From contig JASJBQ010000148.1 of assembly GCA_030066455.1 (NCBI GenBank), positions 1 to 12,246 on the forward strand: a stretch of DNA of 12,246 nucleotides, read 5' to 3'. Position 1 is the stretch's first letter, and each line of letters begins with the position of its first letter. The position numbers and the translations under genes are program-made. The stretch is from Desulfobacterales bacterium. GTDB taxonomy: Bacteria; Desulfobacterota; Desulfobacteria; Desulfobacterales; UBA5852. Below the pieces are notes generated by a model. It made no database searches, had not been told where the DNA came from, and was given only the letters and a program-made list of their open reading frames with translations. This document shows positions 6,340 through 12,228 of the stretch, piece after piece.

Positions 6340-7089
6340 TCAGGCCTCGACGCGCTGGCCGCGGGCCGATAGGATCACTTCCTCCAGGGGGATGTCCACG
6401 GCGGCCTTTTCCATCGCCTTCTGGACGATCACCAGCAATCCGGCACAGCAGGGCACCTCCATGCGCACGGCCGTAACGGACTGGATATCGGCCTGGGCAA
6501 AGATCTGGGCGAAGCGCTCGATATACTCCTTAATCTCGTCGAACTTGGGACAGCCGATCAGGACCACGCGCCCTGCGAGATAGTCGCGGTGCAATGTGGG
6601 AAACGCCACCGCACCGCAGTCGGCCAGCACCAGGAGGTGGGCCTGTTTCAAAAAGGGCGCATGGGGCGGGACCAGCCGTATCTTGATGGGCCAGTGGGTC
6701 AGGGCCGAGTCGACCACGGTGCCATCGCCCGGTCCAGCCGGCGGGGCCTGCTCCCCGGCCTTGCGCGGAGCGAACATCTTCAGGCCCGCCGAGGGGCAGC
6801 CTCCCGTGGGAAACGGCATGACCGGCTTTTCACCGTCGGCCTCGAGGTTCTCCAGATGCTTTTCCACCGCGGCTTCGTCGAACGCCTCCGCTTCGCGCTC
6901 GATGATCTCGAGCGCACCCGTGGGGCATTCGCCGATGCAGGCGCCCAACCCGTCGCAGAGGTTGTCGGAAACGACCCGGGCCTTGCCGTCTACAATGGCG
7001 AGCGCCCCTTCGGCGCATCCGGTCACGCACTGGCCACAGCCGTCACAGAGTTCCTCGTCGATTTCAACGATCTTGCGGACTATCTTCAT
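6340..7089 (-). CDS. Two-cluster ferredoxin-like protein linked to hcp
   Basis: A 249-residue cytoplasmic iron-sulfur protein. Cluster motif 1 is C15-x2-C18-x2-C21-x3-C25, a complete [4Fe-4S] site. Motif 2 is C45-x2-L48-x2-C51-x3-C55-P, in which leucine replaces the second cysteine, so a [3Fe-4S] or altered cluster is likely. The remaining 190 residues hold additional cysteines (C98 in GGCPS, C158, C180 in IGCPK, C214-C215), suggesting another redox or metal site. A comparable iron-sulfur protein gene lies next to hcp in Desulfovibrio vulgaris, where it is thought to supply electrons to the hybrid cluster protein. I start at the ATG (7089), with AAGGAAG six bases upstream, rather than an in-frame TTG six bases earlier. 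It is the last gene of the hcp block, 77 bases after the HD-domain gene. Confidence 0.88.
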   Translation of the reverse strand: MKIVRKIVEIDEELCDGCGQCVTGCAEGALAIVDGKARVVSDNLCDGLGACIGECPTGALEIIEREAEAFDEAAVEKHLENLEADGEKPVMPFPTGGCPSAGLKMFAPRKAGEQAPPAGPGDGTVVDSALTHWPIKIRLVPPHAPFLKQAHLLVLADCGAVAFPTLHRDYLAGRVVLIGCPKFDEIKEYIERFAQIFAQADIQSVTAVRMEVPCCAGLLVIVQKAMEKAAVDIPLEEVILSARGQRVEA

Positions 7090-7166
7090 AATCAACTTCC
7101 TTTATCGAGTCACCGCCCCCTGAATTCGCTGCCCAGGACGGTTTAAGTTTGGATACCGGCCCGCTC

Positions 7167-7862
7167 CTATTGCGAGACCTCAAACGCCGCCGCCTGTTTC
7201 CGACAGGCTGACGTCAGGCAGGCGGCGGCCGTGTGGGCAACACGGGCCGGGTCCAAACCGTTATCGCGTTTCTGCTCTTCGAGCCGGGCCAGCAGTTCGG
7301 CATCGTGAATGATATGCGCCTCCAGACTGCTGCGGCTGTCGGCGTCGTGGCGATTGGCGATCAGTTCGCAGACCTGTTCCGCCAGTTCGGGACGGGCCTT
7401 GACCGTTTCGAGGATGCCGCGAGCCACCACCGGGCCGTCATCCGCCGGGGCCGTGTTGCGGTCCACGTCCAGCAAATAGGCGGCCGTCAGCACGACCGCC
7501 AGAGCGGCCTTCTCCTCAAGGGCGATCTGTTCGGCATAGCGCGCCACCCGGGAGGCATGGCCGATGCTCTTGAAATCGCGGCCGTAGTGCCGTTTGACCG
7601 CGATGGCCACTTTGTCCTTGAGCAGGTTCTCCTGCTGGGCGGCCACCTCGGGGGGCAGATCGCCGATGCACTGCTCGGCATAGGGACAGTAGGCCGCGCA
7701 GCCGAAATCCATTTTGGGATTGGCGAACCGGTGCCCACAGTGTCCGCAGCGTCTGGCCGTGTCGTCCTTGAAGAATTCGACCGTGCGACCGCAGCCGGGA
7801 CAATCCACCTCGTAGATATCGCCGGGTTTCCAGAACTGCATGTCTTGTCCGGGGCATTTCAT
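7167..7862 (-). CDS. Zinc-ribbon / degenerate HD-domain protein
   Basis: A 231-residue cytoplasmic protein. Residues 1-65 are a cysteine-rich module (C3, C21-x2-C24, C39-x2-C42, C55, C59, C65) of zinc-ribbon type. Residues 80-220 are helical with the layout of an HD/HDc phosphohydrolase: GHASRVARYAEQ at 101-112, AAYLLDVD at 127-134, IANRHDAD at 168-175 and IIHDAELLARL at 184-194. The core HD dyad reads L131-D132 instead of His-Asp, and the usual histidine-rich segment reads NRHDAD, so metal-dependent catalysis is doubtful. It may be a sensor or scaffold. The ATG is preceded by GGGAGGTG. It sits between hcp and the ferredoxin-like gene, 150 bases after hcp. The zinc-ribbon half resembles the 67-residue protein at 3468-3671. 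Confidence 0.85.
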   Translation of the reverse strand: MKCPGQDMQFWKPGDIYEVDCPGCGRTVEFFKDDTARRCGHCGHRFANPKMDFGCAAYCPYAEQCIGDLPPEVAAQQENLLKDKVAIAVKRHYGRDFKSIGHASRVARYAEQIALEEKAALAVVLTAAYLLDVDRNTAPADDGPVVARGILETVKARPELAEQVCELIANRHDADSRSSLEAHIIHDAELLARLEEQKRDNGLDPARVAHTAAACLTSACRKQAAAFEVSQ

Positions 7863-8012
7863 GGTTCACCTCCCGTTCGCGGCCGATCCATCGGTACGAA
7901 CGCTACGCCGCCTGAATCCGGGACGGCTTCCCGCCACCGGTTGCCTTTCGCGTCGCGCCGCCCGGGTCGCGGTTACGCCTGGCGCACAACCCGGACGGCG
8001 CACGGATTCGAT

Positions 8013-9626
8013 CTATCCCAGAATGGCCTGGAGATCCTCGTCCGCTGTTGCGATGGGCATGATGTTGAAGTTCTCAACCAGCACATCGAGGACATTGGGC
8101 GTGATAAATGCCGGCAGGCTCGGCCCCAGGCGGATGTCACGTATGCCCAGGTGCAGCAGGGAGAGCAGAATGACGCAGGCCTTCTGTTCGTACCACGAAA
8201 GCACCATGGACAGCGGCAGGTCGTTGACCTCGCATTCGAACGCGCCGGCCAGGGCCACAGCGATCTGGACGGCCGAATAGGCGTCGTTGCACTGACCGAC
8301 GTCAAGCAGTCGCGGAATCCCGCCGATATCGCCGAGGTCCTTGTCGAAAAAGCGGAACTTGCCGCAGGCCAGGGTCAGGACCACGCAGTCGGAGGGAATC
8401 TTCTCCACCAGTTCGGTGTAGTAGTTGCGCCCGCTCTTGGCCCCGTCGCAGCCGCCCACCAGGAAAAAATGCCGGATGGCCTTGCTCTTGACGGCGTCGA
8501 TCACCTGGCCGGCCACCCCCATCACGGCATTGCGCCCGAAGCCGGTCATGACCTCCTTGCCGTTGCTGTCAGCCGTAAAGCCCGGCATGGCCAAAGCCTT
8601 GTCGATCACGGGGGAAAAATCCGGTCCAGGGACGTGCTGCACTCCCGGCCAGCCCACGAGACCGGTCGTAAAGATATTCTCTTCGTAGGCCTCCGTCGGC
8701 TTCTGGATACAGTTGGTGGTCATCAGGATGGCGCCCGGGAAGGCGGCGAACTCCTTGGCCTGGTTCTGCCAGGCGGTGCCGTAATGGCCGTAGAAATGGC
8801 CGTATTTCTTGAGTTCGGGATAGCCGTGGCAGGGCAGCATCTCGCCATGGGTGTAGACATTGATCCCCTTGCCCTCGGTCTGCTTGAGGATTTCCTCCAG
8901 ATCTTTCAGGTCGTGGCCCGACACCAGGATGGCTTTGCCCTGCTTGGCACCCAGGGGCACCTTGGTGGGGACCGGATGGCCGTAGGTGCCGGTGTTTCCG
9001 GCATCCAGCAGTTCCATGGCCCGCAGGTTGACTTCGCCGCACTTCAAGGCCAGGCCCACGTATTCGTTCACCCCGTTGCCGGCGTCGAGTGTGGCCGCCA
9101 GGGCTTCATAGATGAAGGCATAGATCGCATCGTCCTCCTGGCCGAGGATGGCGGCGTGGTCCGCATAGGCGGCCAACCCCTTGATGCCATAGGTCAAGAG
9201 TTCCTGGAGCGAAAGAATGTCCGGATTGACGTCCGGATCAGATTTGACGCCCACGCCCTCGCCCTGGGCGACCTGCGCTTCGCGGGTGGCGGCCGGTTTG
9301 AAGGTCACGGCCGTATGGCTGGTGTCCGCTTCCGCCTTGGAGAGCAGCTCGTCCCGGTAGGCCGCAGCCTGCTGGATCATGGGCACGAAGCGGTCCGGGT
9401 CGAAGTCGACATTGGTCAGGGTCGAAAAAATCGCCTTGCAGGTGAAACGGTCGATCGCGGCATTCTTGACACCGGCATTGCGCGCGGCCACTGCCGCCAC
9501 GGAAAGTCCCTTGAGGGTGTACATCAACAGGTCCTGCAGGGCCGCCGTGTCGGGTGTTTTGCCGCAGACACCGATCTTGGTGCAACCTTCACCTTTGGCC
9601 GTCTGTTCACATTGATAACAAAACAT
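8013..9626 (-). CDS. hcp: Hybrid cluster protein / hydroxylamine reductase (class I)
   Basis: A 537-residue cytoplasmic enzyme. The N-terminal cubane motif C3-x2-C6-x8-C15-x5-C21 is the class I pattern of strict anaerobes. All hybrid-cluster ligands are found by position: H238, E262 (HGEMLPC), C306 (TTNC), C393 (GGCDG, the persulfide cysteine), C421 (ACGK), C446 (GQCND), E480 and K482 (WYEQK). Members reduce hydroxylamine to ammonia in vitro and NO to N2O, and are induced by nitrosative stress. The start has AAGGAGG seven bases upstream. An FNR/HcpR-like box lies about 86 bases ahead of the start codon, with a geometry suited to activation. It is the first gene of a block with an HD-domain protein and a ferredoxin-like protein, the probable electron donor, and follows haoCA on the same strand. 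Confidence 0.98.
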   Translation of the reverse strand: MFCYQCEQTAKGEGCTKIGVCGKTPDTAALQDLLMYTLKGLSVAAVAARNAGVKNAAIDRFTCKAIFSTLTNVDFDPDRFVPMIQQAAAYRDELLSKAEADTSHTAVTFKPAATREAQVAQGEGVGVKSDPDVNPDILSLQELLTYGIKGLAAYADHAAILGQEDDAIYAFIYEALAATLDAGNGVNEYVGLALKCGEVNLRAMELLDAGNTGTYGHPVPTKVPLGAKQGKAILVSGHDLKDLEEILKQTEGKGINVYTHGEMLPCHGYPELKKYGHFYGHYGTAWQNQAKEFAAFPGAILMTTNCIQKPTEAYEENIFTTGLVGWPGVQHVPGPDFSPVIDKALAMPGFTADSNGKEVMTGFGRNAVMGVAGQVIDAVKSKAIRHFFLVGGCDGAKSGRNYYTELVEKIPSDCVVLTLACGKFRFFDKDLGDIGGIPRLLDVGQCNDAYSAVQIAVALAGAFECEVNDLPLSMVLSWYEQKACVILLSLLHLGIRDIRLGPSLPAFITPNVLDVLVENFNIMPIATADEDLQAILG

Positions 9627-9711
9627 GAAGTGCCTCCTTATGGGTTGGGGTCGTTTCGTCGGGTATGCTTGGACTGCACCGTCTGATTACCCGATCTGGC
9701 AAGGGGCCGCA

Positions 9712-9725
9712 TTGATTTAGGTCAA
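9712..9725 (-). promoter_or_regulatory. FNR/HcpR-like binding site upstream of hcp
   Basis: The plus strand reads TTGAT-TTAG-GTCAA, which matches the TTGAT-N4-ATCAA box of the CRP/FNR family in nine of ten fixed positions. HcpR, DNR and NnrR regulators of hcp genes belong to this family and use related half-sites. The box centre at about 9718.5 would be at -41.5 if transcription began near 9677, and a TA-rich hexamer (TAATCA, 9689-9684) stands where a -10 box would be. The -10 is weak, as expected for an activator-dependent promoter. Confidence 0.65.
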
Positions 9726-9776
9726 ACCTAAGCATTTTTTTTCACCGCACCATAAAAATGAAAAGATCATTTGCCG

Positions 9777-9899
9777 GGCGGTTTCGTAAAAAGCTCGAGA
9801 TACGGCTTGTGAATCCTGAGGAATGAGCCGTATTTACCTTACGCCGCAATGACGAGGGCTGAAGCGTAACGCAGATATCGGACTTTTTTCGGAACCGCC
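9777..9899. repeat. Imperfect inverted-repeat element with internal hairpins (REP/MITE-like)
   Basis: Outer arms at 9777-9797 and 9879-9899 are inverted copies agreeing at 17 of 21 positions and bounded by GGCGG/CCGCC. Inside lie two more stems, ATACGGCT/AGCCGTAT (9800-9807 with 9826-9833) and TTACGC/GCGTAA (9839-9844 with 9864-9869), so the element can fold into a three-way junction or cruciform. It encodes nothing. Similar structured intergenic repeats ending in CTTTTTAC-type arms are frequent in Desulfobacteraceae genomes as far as I recall. Only one copy is in this window, so repetitiveness is inferred. Confidence 0.6.
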
Positions 9900-9900
9900 T

Positions 9901-9939
9901 AAAAAAAGCCCCCTTCCCGGGTATCGGAAAGGGGGCTTT
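9901..9939 (-). terminator. Rho-independent terminator of the haoCA-like unit
   Basis: On the minus strand AAAGCCCCCTT (9939-9929) pairs perfectly with AAGGGGGCTTT (9915-9905) around a 13-base loop, followed by further T to give an unbroken run of seven (9907-9901). It begins 35 bases after the stop codon of the octahaem cytochrome gene. The hairpin and U-tract are textbook. Confidence 0.93.
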
Positions 9940-9974
9940 GGGGTGTGCCCGGTTAAGACGTCAGATTCGGAGCG

Positions 9975-11369
9975 CTATTTTTGCTCGCCGAAGATCTGCA
10001 CCGGTCGGGTGGTGTCGCCGGTGGCGGCGGGGAAATCTTCGGCCACATAGGCTTTCTGACCGGTCTCGATCAGGTGGTTGGCTTCTTCCATATAGTTGTT
10101 GTAGCGCAGCTTGACCTCGTAGAAGCCGTGCCACCAGGCATAGTCCGGGGCCATCATCATGGCGCCCATGCGGGCCCGGCGGCCTTCGTGATGCCAGAGC
10201 TCGTAGTACTCGACCTCGAGGCGCTCATCGAAGAACTTGGTCTTGTCCAGCAGGCCCTTTTCATACAGCTCGTCGAGCTTGGCCTTGGCCGGCTTGAAGT
10301 AGATCTCGTTGTACTCCTCCACGGCCTTGTCGAAGCCATCATAGAAGTCGTCGATCCAGGCATTGCTGTGGCAGGAACTGCAGATGTTTTTCATCTTCTG
10401 GCGCTCGTCCTGCCAGTTGGTCCCGGAGGGAAACGGTTTGAAATCCTGGGGGCGCACCGTAAGCGGGGCCTGGGTTTCCCAGGACAGCCGCTGGGTCACA
10501 TCGTGGCTCGTAGGCTCCTTGCCGGATCCGGACATATGGCAGGCCGCGCAGGTGGGCGCGCGGTAGTCCACCCCCGGGGTCCAGGTGCCGCCGGCGGCGT
10601 TGAAATTATACTCGTCTTGGTAGGCGTGGTAGATCGTGCCGTGCTTGGACTCCTCGTAGATCTCGATCTGGGGGTGGTCCGGCCCAAGGTGGCACTGGTC
10701 GCAGGCTTCCGGACGCCGGGCCTCGGCCACGGAGAAACGATGGCGGGTGTGGCAGGAGGTGCAGGCGCCCTTGCTGCCGTCCAGGTTGAGCCGCCCCACC
10801 CCGGCGTTGGGCCAGGTGGCCGGATCGATCTTGCCGTTTTCGTCCATCTTGATCACCGTCCCGTGGCAGCTGTAGCAGCCGGTCTTGCGCTCGTTGTCCG
10901 AGTTCATACCCTTGTTCAGCCAGGGATCGATCTTCCACATGATTTCGATCGTGTTGGCGTGCTTGGACTTGCTGTACTGGGTGGCCTCGTCCGGATGGCA
11001 GCGGGAGCAGTCCTTGGGGGTCACGATCGAAGCGATTTGCATCTTGTACTTCTGCTCGCCCCAGGGCATGTCGGACCGGCTGTAATACTTTTCGTGGTCC
11101 TTGGCGATGTCCTGGTCCCCGGGCTGGATCAGGTGGCAGTCCAGACAGGTGATGTTGGCGTTGGCGTGACGGCTCTTGGCCCAGTCGGCGAACACTCCGG
11201 GAGTGGTCACCCGGTGGCATTCGATACAGGCCTGGGCCTCCGGCGGCACGCTGCGCTCGATCCGGTACTCCTTGACCGTGGGGAAATTGGGCTGCTGGGC
11301 CAGGACCCCGGGTACGCACAGGGCGACGGCCAACATTCCGATGATTAGGTAAAACAGTGCTCGCCTCAT
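9975..11369 (-). CDS. haoA: Octahaem cytochrome c of the hydroxylamine oxidoreductase (HAO) family
   Basis: A 464-residue periplasmic protein with a signal peptide (cleavage likely after VLA24) and exactly eight CxxCH motifs at C48, C75, C121, C165, C203, C223, C274 and C330. There is no CxxCK, which separates it from NrfA and the octahaem nitrite/tetrathionate reductases. After the last haem come about 130 helical residues with the HAO-like segment DYAWWHGFYEVKLRYNNY (409-426), the place where true HAO supplies a tyrosine to cross-link the catalytic haem 4. Y410 is a candidate, but only an alignment can tell. Without the cross-link such proteins act as nitrite or NO reductases, as proposed for epsilonproteobacterial HaoA. 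The ATG has AAAGGAG nine bases upstream. It follows the haoC-like gene by 60 bases and ends at a strong terminator. Confidence 0.9.
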   Translation of the reverse strand: MRRALFYLIIGMLAVALCVPGVLAQQPNFPTVKEYRIERSVPPEAQACIECHRVTTPGVFADWAKSRHANANITCLDCHLIQPGDQDIAKDHEKYYSRSDMPWGEQKYKMQIASIVTPKDCSRCHPDEATQYSKSKHANTIEIMWKIDPWLNKGMNSDNERKTGCYSCHGTVIKMDENGKIDPATWPNAGVGRLNLDGSKGACTSCHTRHRFSVAEARRPEACDQCHLGPDHPQIEIYEESKHGTIYHAYQDEYNFNAAGGTWTPGVDYRAPTCAACHMSGSGKEPTSHDVTQRLSWETQAPLTVRPQDFKPFPSGTNWQDERQKMKNICSSCHSNAWIDDFYDGFDKAVEEYNEIYFKPAKAKLDELYEKGLLDKTKFFDERLEVEYYELWHHEGRRARMGAMMMAPDYAWWHGFYEVKLRYNNYMEEANHLIETGQKAYVAEDFPAATGDTTRPVQIFGEQK

Positions 11370-11429
11370 GAATCTTACTCCTTTCGGTTAACGATAAATC
11401 AAACTATATGAAACCGTCTAATAAAGGCG

Positions 11430-11993
11430 TTACAGCTGTCTCAACCCCTTGGCCTGATAGGGAACGCGCCGGGTCTGGCGAAACATGACCAGGCCGCGCT
11501 CCGAGTGCACCAGGTCGTAATGGCAGTCGATACACTTCTTTTCGTAACCCGGGCGGGCGTAAAGCACCGAGCGATGCGCGAGCATGGCCCCCCGCTTGTT
11601 GGGCATGTTCAGCAGGTTTTGGTGACATTTCTGGCACTGGCTATTCTCGAAGTGGGTGTAGGCCAGTTCACGGGCTTTCTCCTGATCGTATTCACCCTTG
11701 AGAAAATGGATGGCGACGTCCTTCATCCCGTGGTAGCTTTTGGCAAAGAAAAAATCGAAGGTGTTCTCGGGGGGCGGCAGGTGGCAGTCCATGCATTTAA
11801 CCACCACCCCGGTGCCGTTGTTGGCGTGGGTGGAGGAGCGCCAGGCCACCACGGCCGGCTTGATCTCGTGGCAGGAGGCGCAGAACTCGGGCGTGGAGGT
11901 CTCCACCATGGCGTAGTAGCTCATGCTGAAGATGGGAAACGCGATCACGATACCCAATACGATAAGCGAACAGGCGATGATGGTTTTTTTCAT
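11430..11993 (-). CDS. haoC: Membrane-anchored tetrahaem quinol dehydrogenase, NapC/NrfH family (HaoC-like)
   Basis: A 187-residue protein with one N-terminal membrane anchor (residues 4-24) and four haem motifs: C38-x2-CH42, C67-x2-CH71, C120-x2-CH124 and C154-x2-CH158. The order anchor, CASCHEIKP...WRSSTHAN, CMDCHLP, then CQKCH and CIDCHYDLVHSERG is that of NapC/NrfH proteins, which take electrons from menaquinol and pass them to a periplasmic multihaem reductase. The partner is the octahaem HAO-like protein encoded 60 bases downstream. I start at the ATG at 11993, since the hydrophobic anchor begins there. An in-frame TTG at 12050 has no ribosome site and would add 19 residues of leader. 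The site before the ATG (GGGATAGA) is weak. Because the partner is not NrfA, HaoC is a better name than NrfH. Confidence 0.9.
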   Translation of the reverse strand: MKKTIIACSLIVLGIVIAFPIFSMSYYAMVETSTPEFCASCHEIKPAVVAWRSSTHANNGTGVVVKCMDCHLPPPENTFDFFFAKSYHGMKDVAIHFLKGEYDQEKARELAYTHFENSQCQKCHQNLLNMPNKRGAMLAHRSVLYARPGYEKKCIDCHYDLVHSERGLVMFRQTRRVPYQAKGLRQL

Positions 11994-12046
11994 GATTCTA
12001 TCCCGACCGAGGGTTTGGTTTAAAGCGTCTGCGGCCTTTAGCGGCT

Positions 12047-12075
12047 GCAACCCGGGCTAATTAGAACCCGGTTGC
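12047..12075. promoter_or_regulatory. Leader hairpin upstream of the haoC-like gene
   Basis: GCAACC(C)GGG at 12047-12056 pairs with CCCGGTTGC at 12067-12075, nine base pairs with one bulged C, around a loop containing the palindrome CTAATTAG. It lies 54-82 bases upstream of the haoC start and has no T-run, so it is more likely a leader structure or protein-binding site than a terminator. Confidence 0.4.
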
Positions 12076-12198
12076 GGTTACGGGCCAAGATATCGAGATG
12101 AAGACACCGGATGAAACGCATTCAGCTGGAAAAGAAGTCGCGCGCGATTTTGTGTCGTGTCGCTATCCCTAACACATGGGCTTAACCGGGGGCACTAA

Positions 12199-12228
12199 AT
12201 TTAGGGTAAACATACGGCATTTAGGGTA
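12199..12228. repeat. Tandem operator-like direct repeats ATTTAGGGTA
   Basis: Two identical 10-bp copies (12199-12208 and 12219-12228) lie exactly 20 bp apart, about two helical turns. An inverted relative, GCTATCCCTAA, lies at 12162-12172. All are upstream of the haoC-like gene in a stretch (12076-12246) with no gene that I can see. The spacing suggests a regulator binding the same DNA face twice. Confidence 0.45.

Larger units (their letters stand above)
9627..9974. other. 348-bp intergenic region between haoA-like gene and hcp
   Basis: There is no gene here. From right to left it holds the haoA terminator (9901-9939), a structured repeat-like element (9777-9899), an A/T-rich stretch (about 9729-9770), an FNR/HcpR-like box (9712-9725), and the hcp promoter and leader. 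The terminator followed by a promoter shows that hcp is controlled separately from haoCA. Confidence 0.75.

Noticed and set aside
6085..6583. Two overlapping plus-strand frames starting at 6085 and 6125
   Set aside because: They run into the ferredoxin-like gene on the other strand, have no family likeness, and look like chance frames in GC-rich DNA.
7863..8012. Terminator between hcp and the HD-domain gene
   Set aside because: The gap is GC-rich and can form weak stems, but no T-run follows any of them on the minus strand, so read-through is more likely.
7233..9686. Very long plus-strand open frame (817 codons) opposite hcp and the HD gene
   Set aside because: It runs across three clear minus-strand features, has no recognisable domain, and its composition is that of the complement of GC-rich coding DNA. 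The hcp frame beneath it has every catalytic residue.
9981..11348. Long plus-strand open frame (455 codons) opposite the octahaem cytochrome gene
   Set aside because: The minus-strand frame has eight haem motifs and a signal peptide. The antisense frame is hydrophobic and glycine/valine-rich without motifs.
9975..11993. Identification of the cytochrome pair as NrfHA nitrite reductase
   Set aside because: NrfA has five haems with a CxxCK catalytic motif and about the same length. This protein has eight CxxCH and no CxxCK, so it belongs to the HAO family.
12186..12210. Possible sigma-54 promoter (GGGCAC...)
   Set aside because: The GG-N10-GC spacing and the TTGC half are not present on either strand.
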